From JAIXWP01 sp046309775 (GTDB lineage: Bacteria; Bacteroidota; Bacteroidia; Flavobacteriales_D; Sanyastnellaceae): a stretch of DNA of 64,000 nucleotides. The translations under genes were made by a program, and so were the position numbers. This document shows positions 52,701 to 61,947 of this stretch, one piece after another (positions within the stretch are counted from its first letter, which is position 1; each line of letters begins with the position of its first letter). The notes under the pieces are model-generated. The model did not search any database. It was not told the DNA's origin and worked only from the letters and a program-made list of their open reading frames with translations. The stretch covers positions 20,321 to 84,320 of the forward strand of contig JBKCOM010000123.1 in NCBI GenBank assembly GCA_046309775.1. Reading direction: 5' to 3'.

Positions 52701-53333
52701 GCCCCTAATGCAACGTCACCTGATGTGACTTTGGACTTCCAAATGGCCGATGAGTTAGTTGCCGTTTACAATGTAATACCTCACCAGCCCGTCACAGTAA
52801 TTGTTGAGCCTCCATTTGCTGGAACAGTCATTTTTGACAATGGTTATAGCACCATGGATGAACGCATGGAAGTCATCGGAGCAGAAGTGAACATTCCTTT
52901 CAGAGCGACCCCTGAGGAGTACTTTGATTTTAGTCACTGGGAGGTTAAATCAGGAGCCATCTTAGGTCCTGTAGAAGACATGGCGAATGGAATTGTATTT
53001 AATACAATAGCCGATACGGTCATCGCTCACTTTGATAGACAAGAACTACAGTGGTTTGTTCCGAATTCATTTACCCCTAACGGTGATGGTGTGAATGATG
53101 TATTCAAAATATTCACCAATGCACAAGATCCAGAGTACTTCGAAATGAGAGTGTTCAACCGTTGGGGAGAGGTGATGTTTGAAACGAAAGACGCTGACAA
53201 GGCCTGGGAAGGTGATTTCAAAGGTGGAGAGTATTATCTCCCAGACGGAGTGTATACTTACTACATCAAGTTGAAGTGGATTCACGCAGAGGAGTTTGAA
53301 GAAGTGCGTGGTACCATCTTCATGTATCGCTAA
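49800..53333 (+). CDS. CotH-kinase-like T9SS type B surface protein
   Basis: An 1177-aa exported protein. The GTG at 49800 starts a clean signal peptide ('MKKQLILIGTIALSIFAHAQ'); a TTG at 49746 would add 18 residues. Domains: lamin-tail domain (about 20-150), a chitobiase C-terminal-like beta domain ('VIRYTLDGSEVTAASPIYSG', about 215), and a CotH kinase-like region (about 290-620) with 'YWGVYEIREKVD' and 'RYALWDNDNTFGHG', the latter carrying the family's Asp/Asn metal-site motif. Four or five 'PAGSGTI'-type beta repeats follow (about 660-1070), then a type B sorting domain ('FVPNSFTPNGDGVNDVFK'). CotH of Bacillus is an atypical protein kinase; extracellular activity here is inference. The first 20 residues match the signal exactly. 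Confidence 0.87.
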   Translation: MKKQLILIGTIALSIFAHAQVVVNEFSFANYNGVAGFQDEDWVEFYNPTGAPVNISGFYISDNLNNPAKWEIPAGTTVPANGYRCVLVSGTYDYDPGYLGQLNTSFKLTQTAGEELVFSNPIGNVLETYDFDNISPNQANHSWGRSTNGAADWRIFVNPTPNASNAGTSGLSYAANADLSLQAGYYPGSVTVNITTTEPNSVIRYTLDGSEVTAASPIYSGPLNIATTTVVRARVYSNTADVLPGFMETNTYFIGGDQHTIKVTSVSGTELGDGSWWGDELMHIEFFDENGVFITEATGDSNEHGNDSNAYDQRGFDYVTRDALGYDNEVEYPIINTRDRPSYERLIFKAAANDNYPFANGAHIRDAYCHQLSILGGLHLDERSTESSIVYINGEYWGVYEIREKVDDIDFTEYYKNQPEGFVDFIKTWGGTWVEYGSDADWNALVNFATSNDLSVQANYDYVLTQYNTMSLIDYFILNGYVVCTDWLNWNTAWWRGRHPEGDAKRWRYALWDNDNTFGHGANYTGVPSTNPNADPCQIDEMGDVGGQGHVPILNALFDNEDFFADYVQRYATLSNSIFSCDRMIEVLDSMVNVIAPEMQRQVDRWGGTYAGWEANVQEVRDFILQRCNNTVIDGLEDCYDVTAYTLTIQIVGDGEIQVQEVPISSANAPFSGTYFGGLPIDLLADVEDCGSFGGWEIISGDAVLSSVSDPATELTINGDVTIQVTFITNTGLSEMILDVVPAGAGTITLSGTPIAAYPHSQEFELNLDQVLEVTENEWYEFEEWQSTDYDFEPNANATSVTVNTCSSGTITALFTEIPHASLTVDVFPAGSGTVEMEGALLAGYPWTDVIEANLMYDFEAINIPDISVFDHWELNNNVITPDELSAIIQLNLQNDDVLVAHFRILQRENLEVRVMPEGSGTITMDGTLLELPFSENILIDETYAFSTSPIDEWSTFVGWQLNNHVLAPNATSPDVTLDFQMADELVAVYNVIPHQPVTVIVEPPFAGTVIFDNGYSTMDERMEVIGAEVNIPFRATPEEYFDFSHWEVKSGAILGPVEDMANGIVFNTIADTVIAHFDRQELQWFVPNSFTPNGDGVNDVFKIFTNAQDPEYFEMRVFNRWGEVMFETKDADKAWEGDFKGGEYYLPDGVYTYYIKLKWIHAEEFEEVRGTIFMYR

Positions 53334-53378
53334 GAGGACTTTTTTAGAAAAAAAAGATAGAAAACGAAACTTCTTTTT

Positions 53379-53509
53379 GATAGCTGGCGTTAAAGACTAC
53401 AAACAACGCTATCTAACATTTCGGTTTAAACAGATGTACCCTATCATCTGCAAGGCATGAGAGCTCGTGAAAGAGATTACAAGAGCACCTAACCTAACTT
53501 TAAACACGT
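53379..53509 (+). other. Structured leader region ahead of the 48-aa gene
   Basis: About 130 bases hold three possible stems: GATAG-(CTGG)-CGTT with AACGCTATC (53379-53413), CAGATG with CATCTG around an 8-base loop (53431-53450), and GCTC with GAGC (about 53463-53485). TAACTTTA (53493-53500) is one base from the -7 consensus. It may be a structured 5' leader. Confidence 0.35.
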
Positions 53510-53656
53510 ATGTTGGACTATTATAAAGTAGTTCTGGGAAACGTAACATTTGATGCTATGCTTTTCCGAAAAGAATTGCGAAAAGCAATGCGACATCTCA
53601 CTGTCGATGACAGAACGAGATTGCGAGATTGGCTCAAGCAAACAGGATTGGTCTAA
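53510..53656 (+). CDS. Small conserved-looking protein, 48 aa
   Basis: An ATG-initiated 48-codon gene: 'MLDYYKVVLGNVTFDAMLFR', then a helical 'KELRKAMRHLTVDDRTRLRD' and a short tail. The pattern M-L-x-Y-Y-K ... V-x-F-D ... L-F-x-K-E-L-x-K-A matches a small uncharacterised protein that I recall from many Flavobacteriia genomes, where it also occurs as a short stand-alone gene. No function is known. It is followed by its own terminator and preceded by a possibly structured leader, which supports it being real. Confidence 0.7.
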   Translation: MLDYYKVVLGNVTFDAMLFRKELRKAMRHLTVDDRTRLRDWLKQTGLV

Positions 53657-53680
53657 TCAGACTAGATCATCTAAACAAGT

Positions 53681-53715
53681 AAAAAAGTCCCTTCAATTTG
53701 GAGGGATTTTTTTTT
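53681..53715 (+). terminator. Intrinsic terminator after the 48-aa gene
   Basis: A-run, TCCCTTC, loop AATTT, GGAGGGA, then nine T. Confidence 0.9.
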
Positions 53716-53769
53716 GCAATAATTAGTTGTTAAGCCCGTTATTTGCCGCCGTTGTTATAAACCTCCCCT

Positions 53770-56103
53770 ATGAAAAAAATCCTGTTAAGCATAGCGCTTA
53801 TATTCTTTTTCATTTTTTCATTCGCCCAGTCCAAGTTAACGATTTCTGGTATCATCACAGAATCAGGTAGTGGCGAAACGTTGCCAGGTGTGGTCATTTA
53901 CTGCCCTGAATTAGAGGTGGGGACGACCACCAATAATTATGGATTTTATTCCATTACCCTCGATGCTCAAGAGGCCACGCTTGTCTATCGTTTCACAGGG
54001 TATGAGCCGATTGTGAAAAAAGTAGACGCTAAAACACCTACTCGTTTGAATATTGAGCTGGGAGGAACTGCTACTACGCTCAATGAAGTGGTGATTTCTG
54101 CCGAACAAACCAGAAAAGTTTCTGAAGAAACGCAAATGTCTTCTATAGATATTCCCATAGATCAGATCAAAAAGATTCCAGCACTTCTCGGCGAAAAGGA
54201 TGTGTTGAAAGTGATTCAATTATTGCCCGGTGTGCAAAAAGGAAGCGAGGGCAATTCAGGATTTTATGTAAGAGGAGGTGGGCCGGATCAAAACCTAATT
54301 ATCCTCGATGACGCCACTGTTTATAATGCGAGTCACCTATTTGGTTTCTTTTCCATCTTCAATGGAGATGCTTTGAAAAGTGTAGAGCTCATAAAAGGTG
54401 GTTTTCCTGCTAGATATGGTGGACGATTATCCTCTGTCCTAGAGATGCAAATGAAGGATGGTTCTAAGGAAAAAATACAAGGTGAGGCAGGAATTGGAAT
54501 CATCTCTTCACGCCTAACTCTCGAAGGTCCCATCAAGAAAGGAAAATCCTCATTTCTCGTCAGCGGTAGGCGCACGTATATCGATGCTTTGATCTATCCA
54601 TTTTTACCAGAAGATCAGAAGGCAGGTTATTTTTTTTATGATTTTAATGCAAAAGGAAACTTCATCCTTGACGACCGAAATAGACTCTATGTAAGTGGAT
54701 ATTTTGGTCGTGACAAATTTTATTTTAGACCCCAACAATCCGATGGAAGCCGAGAAAGAGGAAGTTTTCTTTGGGGAAATGCTACCGCGACTGCACGCCT
54801 TAATCACATCATCAACGATAAGGCTTTTAGCAATACTTCATTTATTTTCTCGCGTTATACATTGGGAATCGATTATGAAACCACTAGTGGAGGTGACCAA
54901 TTTGAATTGGAGTTTAGAAGCGGAATTCGAGACTGGACAATTAAACACGATATTGATTTCAGGCCTTCAGCCAATCATTATATCCGCGCGGGAGCGATGT
55001 CAACTTATCATCGTTTTACTCCGAGCGCTTCTGTGGTAAGAAGTGCAGACTTATTTGAGAATAAAGATGAGGCAGAAATTTACGATTGCCTTGAAAATGG
55101 CTTGTATGTAGAAGATGATTGGACCATTACCAGCAAGTTGAAGGCAAATGTTGGTTTAAGACTGAGTCATTTTCTATTCAAGGATAAAAATTATTTTGGT
55201 TTAGAGCCTCGTTTTAGTGCTCGCTATTTAATCACGGATGATCTGAGCTTCAAAGCGAGCTATGCTCTCATGAATCAATATTTGCATTTATTATCCAACA
55301 CAGGTGTGGGACTTCCCACCGACTTGTGGGTGCCTGCTACCGATCGTGTAGCGCCTCAAAGGGCACAACAGGTGGCGGCAGGGTTCGCAAAGGATTTGGA
55401 TCGCCCACGATTGACCATTACCCTCGAAGGTTATTATAAGAAAATGAATAATATCATCGGTTATCGCGAGGGTGCAAGCTTCCTCGCTGTGGGGGCTTTT
55501 GGTGACGAAACTGAAGTGTCATGGGAAGACAATGTCACTTCCGGTCAAGGTGAAAGTTATGGTGCAGAATTAATGGTACAAAAGAAGGTAGGGAAAGTAA
55601 CCGGTTGGGTAGGCTATACTTTGAGTTGGACGATTCTTCAATTTGATGAGTTAAATAATGGCAAAGAATTCTTCGCTCGTTACGATCGTCGTCATGATCT
55701 AAGCATTGTTTTGATGTATGAGATAAATGAGAATATAAACGTAAGCGCAACTTGGGTGTATGGCACTGGACAAGCGATTACGTTGCCACTCGCTGAATAT
55801 ACCAACATCACTCATGATCCAACAGGCAATCCATTCTCCTTTGAAGGTGTGGTGCAGTCAACAGATTATGGAGATAGAAATTCGTTTAGAATGGCGCCCT
55901 ATCATCGTTTGGATGTAGCTGCGCAGTGGCACAAAAAACTAAAGCGATCTGAACGAACGTTTGAACTAGGCGTGTATAATGCCTACAACAGAATGAATCC
56001 ATTCTTTTATATGATTGACTCAAGAGCCGATGGATCTCGCTATCTAAGTCAGGTGAGTCTTTTTCCTATTCTTCCATCAGTATCATGGACCTATAAATTT
56101 TAA
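53770..56103 (+). CDS. TonB-dependent outer-membrane receptor
   Basis: A 777-aa gated outer-membrane transporter. After the signal peptide ('IFSFAQ') come a carboxypeptidase-regulatory-like domain (about 22-105: 'ISGIITESGSGETLPGVVIY'), a plug domain (about 120-230: 'GFYVRGGGPDQNLIILDDATV', 'LIKGGFPARYGGRLSSVLEM') and a 22-strand barrel ending in an aromatic residue ('VSWTYKF'). The gene is followed after 6 bases by a DUF4249 lipoprotein, the usual partner of this receptor group, rather than by SusD, so it is not a typical glycan (SusC) system. The substrate is unknown. Confidence 0.93.
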   Translation: MKKILLSIALIFFFIFSFAQSKLTISGIITESGSGETLPGVVIYCPELEVGTTTNNYGFYSITLDAQEATLVYRFTGYEPIVKKVDAKTPTRLNIELGGTATTLNEVVISAEQTRKVSEETQMSSIDIPIDQIKKIPALLGEKDVLKVIQLLPGVQKGSEGNSGFYVRGGGPDQNLIILDDATVYNASHLFGFFSIFNGDALKSVELIKGGFPARYGGRLSSVLEMQMKDGSKEKIQGEAGIGIISSRLTLEGPIKKGKSSFLVSGRRTYIDALIYPFLPEDQKAGYFFYDFNAKGNFILDDRNRLYVSGYFGRDKFYFRPQQSDGSRERGSFLWGNATATARLNHIINDKAFSNTSFIFSRYTLGIDYETTSGGDQFELEFRSGIRDWTIKHDIDFRPSANHYIRAGAMSTYHRFTPSASVVRSADLFENKDEAEIYDCLENGLYVEDDWTITSKLKANVGLRLSHFLFKDKNYFGLEPRFSARYLITDDLSFKASYALMNQYLHLLSNTGVGLPTDLWVPATDRVAPQRAQQVAAGFAKDLDRPRLTITLEGYYKKMNNIIGYREGASFLAVGAFGDETEVSWEDNVTSGQGESYGAELMVQKKVGKVTGWVGYTLSWTILQFDELNNGKEFFARYDRRHDLSIVLMYEINENINVSATWVYGTGQAITLPLAEYTNITHDPTGNPFSFEGVVQSTDYGDRNSFRMAPYHRLDVAAQWHKKLKRSERTFELGVYNAYNRMNPFFYMIDSRADGSRYLSQVSLFPILPSVSWTYKF

Positions 56104-56109
56104 GTGACT

Positions 56110-56937
56110 ATGAAAAATTTTATAGCAATATTTTCAGCTCTCATCATACTTTCAAGTTGTACAAGGGAAGCAGACATTGAATTGCCAGATACAGAGCCGA
56201 AGCTCTCGGTAAGCTGTTTTATTTCCGATGATATCGATACGATTCGTGCTTCGGTGTTTTGGTCACGTCCTGTTTTTTCTAGTGGTAATAATTTGCCAGA
56301 AAGACCAAGTGATATCAGCGTGATCATTAAAAATGGCTCGCTCGAAAAATCATTTACTTGGGATGAAAACTTGTTCAAATACATTTTGCCTGTCACAGAA
56401 TTCCCTCTCGTGGCAGGGGGGCAGTATGAGTTGATTGTCTCCGCCCCCAATGGTACACGTATTCGCGCTACCACCAATATACCTTCTACTCTTCCAGACA
56501 TCGAGTCATCGGTGTTACAGCTCGATAGTTCGACAACAAGTTGGGGCGAGAAGCGCTATGAATTCACATTTAAGACATTCTTGCGAGATAGCGATCCGAA
56601 TTTCAATTATTACCGTTTTGCTTACTACGAGTATTTCTCTCCCGATCCTTCCTATGAGGTAGAACTGTATCGCGGTGAGTCTTTTATTGACGACGAATCG
56701 CTAATTTCAGGTAAGTTATACGAAGAAGAGTTAGTAGAATTCATAGGCTACGGATTTGGTTTACCCGAGCTCACTATGTATATCATGAATGCTTCAGAGG
56801 ATTACTATCGTTTTCATCAATCTGTAAGCAATCAAAGCGATGGGAATCCTTTTGCAGAACCAGCACTGATTTATTCCAATTTTGAAAACGGGTTGGGAGT
56901 TTTTGCTGGATATAGAAAGGTGCGCGTCACCTACTAG
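56110..56937 (+). CDS. DUF4249 family lipoprotein
   Basis: A 275-aa lipoprotein (lipobox 'IILSSC' ending at Cys17). The mature part is beta-rich, with 'KLSVSCFISDDIDTIRASVF' at the start and 'AGGQYELIVSAPNG', typical of DUF4249 proteins, which in Bacteroidota are encoded next to TonB receptors and are thought to sit on the outer membrane as substrate-capture partners. The ATG at 56110 gives the lipoprotein signal; a GTG two codons upstream is possible. It overlaps the convergent lectin gene by 4 bp. Confidence 0.85.
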   Translation: MKNFIAIFSALIILSSCTREADIELPDTEPKLSVSCFISDDIDTIRASVFWSRPVFSSGNNLPERPSDISVIIKNGSLEKSFTWDENLFKYILPVTEFPLVAGGQYELIVSAPNGTRIRATTNIPSTLPDIESSVLQLDSSTTSWGEKRYEFTFKTFLRDSDPNFNYYRFAYYEYFSPDPSYEVELYRGESFIDDESLISGKLYEEELVEFIGYGFGLPELTMYIMNASEDYYRFHQSVSNQSDGNPFAEPALIYSNFENGLGVFAGYRKVRVTY

Positions 56938-59195
56938 CGCATCAGCAGGACATGTCCTTTCATCACTTGCGCATCGAGGTTTTCCGCGGTGTAGCGGATG
57001 ATGTAATTATAAATGCCATTGCGGGCAAAATAATCACCGCCGTTCACTTCTCCCGTCCAGACTTCGTCAGGGTCTGTTGATGTAAATACGACGTTGCCCC
57101 AGCGATCGAACAGTTGAAGCTCATAACTATCAAGATTAAATGCTTCCACCTTCCATACATCGTTGGTGCCGTCAGCATCGGGCGTAAAGGTGTTGGGAAT
57201 GAAAATGTAATAGTTACATTCCTCGAAACTTACTTCTACGGTGTCTGCAATACTTCCACATTCATTGCTTGCGATAACGGAGTAGGTGCCTGGCTCAAAA
57301 ATATTCAATGTTGAATTGGTGGAGCCATCATTCCATTCGTAAGTATAGGCATCCAAAAGCAGTGAACCAATGCGCACACTTTCATTTAGACATACCACTA
57401 TGTCTTCTCCCAATTCCACCTGTGGCGCAGCGATACCTATCACCTCAGTAGACTCCACGGAGGTGCAATTGTTTGAGGTTACCTGAAGCGAATAGGTGCC
57501 GGGTAAATTCACTTCGATGGCAGCGCTGGTAACGCCAGTATCCCATAATCCTTGAACATTGGACGTTATAGTAATCGTTTCACCTTCACAAAGCCCGAGG
57601 GTTTCGGGGATTTCAATAGTTGGATATGGGTAAAATGTCACCTCAATTTCATCGCTATCCGTGCAGCCTTGCACCGCAATCGATGCACTGTAAGTTCCAT
57701 TTTCTGTTACTTCAATTTCTTGCGCAACTTCACCTGTAGACCATTCTACAGGCCCTGATGCTTCTAATGTGATGACGTTTCCTTCGCAAGCTTCGATATC
57801 CGCTCCCAAATTAATTTCGGGCACTGCTATGGTATTTACATCGAATTCTGCTGTGGCAGAACAATCATTAGTGGTCACCGTCACCGAATGATTGCCAGCA
57901 CCGAATGATTGTTCGGTAGCGTTGCTTCCATTCGACCATTCAATGAGATCGTAATTATTTCCTAGATCTATGACTACAACTTCATTAGGACAAACATGGA
58001 AATTGGGTGCGATGGTCAAAGCGGGCAATGGAGTTATTGTAAAAACTACAATATCACTTGCCGAACACCCTGCATCATTTTCAGCGCTGAGAGTATATGT
58101 TCCAGGGGCATCGATTTCAGGCGTCAGTGTAGAATTTCCCGACACAATGTTGCCATCAGGAGTATTCCATAGAATAATATTACCACCGCTCACACTACCT
58201 GCCAATGTCGTCATTTCACCTTCGCAAAAAGTTCCGTCAAGTCCAGCATCGACCACAGGCGCTGGTTCTACAATCACTTCAAATTCTCTTGTAAATACAT
58301 TATTGCATAGATCTGTGTACTCAACGGTGTAGGTGGTCGTTTGACTCGGATTGACGGTTGGCGTTTGTGAGGTCACATCATCGATGGCTATATTGGGCGA
58401 CCAATTGAATGTAAAATCGCCATCTCCACCAGCAGACAGTTGCACCGAGCCCCCTTCACAGATGGTAACGCTTTCATTGGATGGAAGGATATTGGTATTG
58501 AGACAAACACTTTGTAGATTGTTGAATCCCCCTGTGGATCCAGTAAAACCAAAATAAACAAAGGGTGAACTCGTGAATATTTCTCCTATCAAATTAATCA
58601 CACGTGTCAAGCGTTGTTCACAATCGAAAAATAATGTAATTGTGAAAGTGGATGGATCCCATAACAGTCTCACCAAGTGGTCTTGGTTGTCTTCTATATT
58701 CGCATTAGTGGCAGATGCTTGCACTGGTCCCGCAAGATTGTTGGCAGTGATATGGTTTACATCTCCATTTCTCAAAAAAGCCACGTGGTCAAACAACGGA
58801 TCATTCATGTTCTGTCCCGTGAATGGATCGGCGTTATTACTATAGGTGTCAAACTCTACTCCGAATGATGGGAAAAAACCTTGATAGCCCATACCAGATC
58901 CATTTACACCAATAGCATTCACTCCTTGTTGCTGCAACACGAATACCATCCCATCTGCCCCTTGTGCATCGTTGGAACCGAAGTTCATAAAGAATTGTAT
59001 GTCGAATGGATTGTTGAGATTGAGCTGCTGTGAATACCAAACAGTACCATTTTGGAAATTAGTGGCAGGTGTAACGGCGTAGCATCCATTGCCCAAATTT
59101 GATGCGCTGCCATTCGTAACATACGTCTGCGAAAACACAGAAACATATCCGAATAGGAAGAGGAGAATATGGGTTATACAGACTACTGCGCGCAT
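56934..59195 (-). CDS. L-type lectin-like T9SS type B surface protein
   Basis: A 753-aa exported protein. The ATG at 59195 starts the signal peptide ('MRAVVCITHILLFLFGYVSV'). An L-type (legume-like) lectin domain follows (about 30-240), with 'DGMVFVLQQQG', 'GVEFDTYSN' and 'HLVRLLWDPS' that mark the carbohydrate- and calcium-binding fold. Several Ig-like repeats with the pattern C-E-G-x-x-x-x-L come next, and a type B sorting domain closes it ('FIPNTFTPDADGTNDVWK', W-G-N-V-V-F). It is likely to bind glycans at the cell surface. An ATG at 59222 would add 9 residues. Confidence 0.87.
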   Translation of the reverse strand: MRAVVCITHILLFLFGYVSVFSQTYVTNGSASNLGNGCYAVTPATNFQNGTVWYSQQLNLNNPFDIQFFMNFGSNDAQGADGMVFVLQQQGVNAIGVNGSGMGYQGFFPSFGVEFDTYSNNADPFTGQNMNDPLFDHVAFLRNGDVNHITANNLAGPVQASATNANIEDNQDHLVRLLWDPSTFTITLFFDCEQRLTRVINLIGEIFTSSPFVYFGFTGSTGGFNNLQSVCLNTNILPSNESVTICEGGSVQLSAGGDGDFTFNWSPNIAIDDVTSQTPTVNPSQTTTYTVEYTDLCNNVFTREFEVIVEPAPVVDAGLDGTFCEGEMTTLAGSVSGGNIILWNTPDGNIVSGNSTLTPEIDAPGTYTLSAENDAGCSASDIVVFTITPLPALTIAPNFHVCPNEVVVIDLGNNYDLIEWSNGSNATEQSFGAGNHSVTVTTNDCSATAEFDVNTIAVPEINLGADIEACEGNVITLEASGPVEWSTGEVAQEIEVTENGTYSASIAVQGCTDSDEIEVTFYPYPTIEIPETLGLCEGETITITSNVQGLWDTGVTSAAIEVNLPGTYSLQVTSNNCTSVESTEVIGIAAPQVELGEDIVVCLNESVRIGSLLLDAYTYEWNDGSTNSTLNIFEPGTYSVIASNECGSIADTVEVSFEECNYYIFIPNTFTPDADGTNDVWKVEAFNLDSYELQLFDRWGNVVFTSTDPDEVWTGEVNGGDYFARNGIYNYIIRYTAENLDAQVMKGHVLLMR

Positions 59196-59289
59196 GGCAT
59201 CAATAAAGTGTAAATATGACACTTTTTATCCAATTTTGGTTGCTACTGTGGGTTTATCTAATAGCAGTAGCGAATTACCTCTGGCTTCT

Positions 59290-59297
59290 TATATTTG
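59290..59297 (+). promoter_or_regulatory. -7 promoter element for the metalloprotease gene
   Basis: TATATTTG, 33 bases ahead of the ATG at 59331; no -33 TTTG at a suitable spacing. Confidence 0.5.
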
Positions 59298-59330
59298 AAA
59301 AAAAAACTCAAAGAGAACAAATAGATTGAT

Positions 59331-61913
59331 ATGAAGAAAGTTAGATTGTGTTTAACGCTGGTAGTTATTGTATTTTTTACAATAAGTAATCTTCAGGCGC
59401 AGGAGGTAAATGTTAAAAAGAAGAAGTCGAAGAAGGGGGCAAAAGAGGTTGCCGAGCCAAAAAAAGAAGATAAATATGGCGATTTGATCAAAAAGTGCGT
59501 CAAGTATGATGGGCTTTTCACTCTATATCGCGACACGGTAACAGGTAAAACCTATCTCAATGTTCGCGAAGATCAATTGAACAAAGAGTATATCTATTTT
59601 AATCATATTGAAAATGCTCCGCCCCGCACAGGATATTTCCGCGGTTCATTCGGAGGCTCGAAGATCATTCGTTTCAATAAGAATTTTGAACGAATGGAAA
59701 TTCTTCAGGAAAACACTGATTACTATTTCGATCCTGAAAATGCTATTAGCAAAGCAGCGAAGGCAAACATCAATACTCCAATTTTAGCAAGTGAAAAAAT
59801 TGAAGTGATTTCAAATGATAAAAAGAATTTTCTCATCGATGGCGATGCTGTTTTTTTATCTGAAAAATTTCAAATCGTAAAGTTCCCATCTCCGCCCGGT
59901 TCGTCACCAGTTCTCGGAGGTTTAAGTTCTTCTAAAACTAAAGTGGAGAAGATCAACAACTACGCTAAGAATACCGAGGTGATGGTGTCTTATGTTTATG
60001 AAAACTCTTCACCATCCATGTTTGCGGATGCGATGACGGATCCACGCAACATCACCATTACCTATCAGCACAGCATTCTTGAAGTTCCTCAGAATGAATT
60101 TAAGCCTCGTAAAGATGATGCGCGTGTTGGTTATTTTTCTACACAAGTCACAGACATGACCAGCTATGAAGCCGCACCTTATTTAGATATGATTCATCGC
60201 TGGAATCTAGTAAAGAAAGATCCGAAGGCTTTGGTATCTGAGCCTGTTGAGCCTATTACTTATTGGATAGAAAATACGACGCCCGTGGAGATGCGCCCCT
60301 TGATAAAAGAGGCTTGCGAGCGTTGGAATGAAGCGTTTGAGGTGGCTGGTTTCAAAAATGCAGTGGTTTGTAAAATTCAACCAGACACTGCTACTTGGGA
60401 TGCAGGAGATATTCGTTATAATGTGATTCGCTGGACAAGCAGCGCAGAGCCGCCCTTCGGTGGTTATGGCCCAAGTTTCGTGAATCCTCGCACGGGAGAG
60501 ATTCTCGGCGCCGACATCATGCTCGAATGGGTAGCCATCAGCAATCGTTTGAAATTTGACAAAGCCTTTGAAACAAAAGGTTTGCTCACAGATGACAAAT
60601 TGGATTTCATGAAAAATAATCACATGCGCAATCCAATGTTCTGCATGGCTGGTGAGCTTTCAGCAATGCAAGGGGCATTTGGTCACGTACTCGCCGATGC
60701 TATGTCGGTAGGTGATGCAATGAAAGAGGAGATAACAAAACAAATGCTCTATCGCTTGATACTGCACGAAGTAGGACATACTCTAGGATTGACCCACAAT
60801 ATGCGCGCTTCAACGATGCAGAGTATCGCAGAAATAAAAAATCCACTGGTGGTGGAAAAAGAAGGTTTGTGCAGCAGTGTGATGGAATATCCAGCATTCA
60901 ACTATCAAAAGAATCCAAAAGAGCAGACTTTGTATTGCGATGTGAAAGTAGGTCCTTACGACAAGTGGGTGATTGAATACGGCTACAGTCCTGAGGCGGC
61001 GGATGACATTACAGAGCAGATTCGTTTGAGAAAAATTACAGATCGCAGTGTGAGTCCAGATCTCGCTTATGGTAATGATGCTGATGATATGCGTTCGAGC
61101 GGTAAGGGCATTGATCCTGATGTGAATATTTATGACCTCAGCAACGATCCTGTGGCTTACGCGGTGGAGCGCTGTGAGTTGGTCAATTCGATATTACCAA
61201 CATTAAAAGATAAATACACCAATACCAACGAGAGCTACGAAGAATTGCTCGAGGCGTATATGGTAGTGACGGGTGAATATGGAAATCAGATTCGTGTGAT
61301 GACCCGTCAGATTGGTGGTGTGCATTACGATCGCAGCTTCTTTGGTCAAGCCACCGAAAAGTTGCCATTGAATCCTGTTTCTGAAGAGAAGCAACGCGCT
61401 GCAATGGCAGCTCTCAAGAAGTATGCATTTTCTCCTGAGGCTTTCAAAGGAAATGAAACTTTGTACAATTACCTGCTTGCTCAGCGCAGAGGTTTTTCTC
61501 ATTTTGCAGAAAGCGATGATCCAAAAATTCACATGCGCGTAGGAATGATGCAATCTGAATGTCTCAATCATTTAATGCACCCTGCCGTGGCTCGTCGCAT
61601 CATTGATAGCCAATTGTATGGCAACACTTACACGCTAGACGAGTTTTACATCGAGCTTACGAATTCAATTTTTGAGGCAGATTTAAAATCGCAAGTGAAT
61701 AGTTTCAGACAACTTCTACAAATCATGTATGTGAAAAGATTGATAGAAAATTTGGATGCGAAAAGTTCACAGCCAACAGCAGCGCGCAGCATGACGTTGA
61801 GCGAGCTCAAGCGTATTGACCAAGCGATGGCTACTGCGGCATCTCCTGATGCTTTGACCAAGGCCCATCGCGATCATATTCGTCAGCTTATCAAGGATGC
61901 GCTCACAAGATAA
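59331..61913 (+). CDS. Zinc-dependent metalloprotease (DUF5117/DUF4953 type)
   Basis: An 860-aa exported protein with signal peptide (near 'NLQAQ') and a Lys-rich segment after it. It shows DUF5118/DUF5117-like beta regions (about 40-290) and a metzincin zinc site, 'HEVGHTLGLTH' at 479-489, with a possible Met-turn in 'SSVMEYPAF'. It resembles the large Bacteroidota secreted or periplasmic zinc-dependent metalloproteases. There is no T9SS tail. The cytochrome gene follows after 34 bases on the same strand. Confidence 0.87.
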   Translation: MKKVRLCLTLVVIVFFTISNLQAQEVNVKKKKSKKGAKEVAEPKKEDKYGDLIKKCVKYDGLFTLYRDTVTGKTYLNVREDQLNKEYIYFNHIENAPPRTGYFRGSFGGSKIIRFNKNFERMEILQENTDYYFDPENAISKAAKANINTPILASEKIEVISNDKKNFLIDGDAVFLSEKFQIVKFPSPPGSSPVLGGLSSSKTKVEKINNYAKNTEVMVSYVYENSSPSMFADAMTDPRNITITYQHSILEVPQNEFKPRKDDARVGYFSTQVTDMTSYEAAPYLDMIHRWNLVKKDPKALVSEPVEPITYWIENTTPVEMRPLIKEACERWNEAFEVAGFKNAVVCKIQPDTATWDAGDIRYNVIRWTSSAEPPFGGYGPSFVNPRTGEILGADIMLEWVAISNRLKFDKAFETKGLLTDDKLDFMKNNHMRNPMFCMAGELSAMQGAFGHVLADAMSVGDAMKEEITKQMLYRLILHEVGHTLGLTHNMRASTMQSIAEIKNPLVVEKEGLCSSVMEYPAFNYQKNPKEQTLYCDVKVGPYDKWVIEYGYSPEAADDITEQIRLRKITDRSVSPDLAYGNDADDMRSSGKGIDPDVNIYDLSNDPVAYAVERCELVNSILPTLKDKYTNTNESYEELLEAYMVVTGEYGNQIRVMTRQIGGVHYDRSFFGQATEKLPLNPVSEEKQRAAMAALKKYAFSPEAFKGNETLYNYLLAQRRGFSHFAESDDPKIHMRVGMMQSECLNHLMHPAVARRIIDSQLYGNTYTLDEFYIELTNSIFEADLKSQVNSFRQLLQIMYVKRLIENLDAKSSQPTAARSMTLSELKRIDQAMATAASPDALTKAHRDHIRQLIKDALTR

Positions 61914-61947
61914 TTTTGTGAATGACCTGATTTAGTATATTCGACTC

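Noticed and set aside
53341..53360. T/A-rich stem after the CotH-like gene as a terminator
   Set aside because: Pairing is A-T only (CTTTTTT with AAAAAAG), too weak to call.
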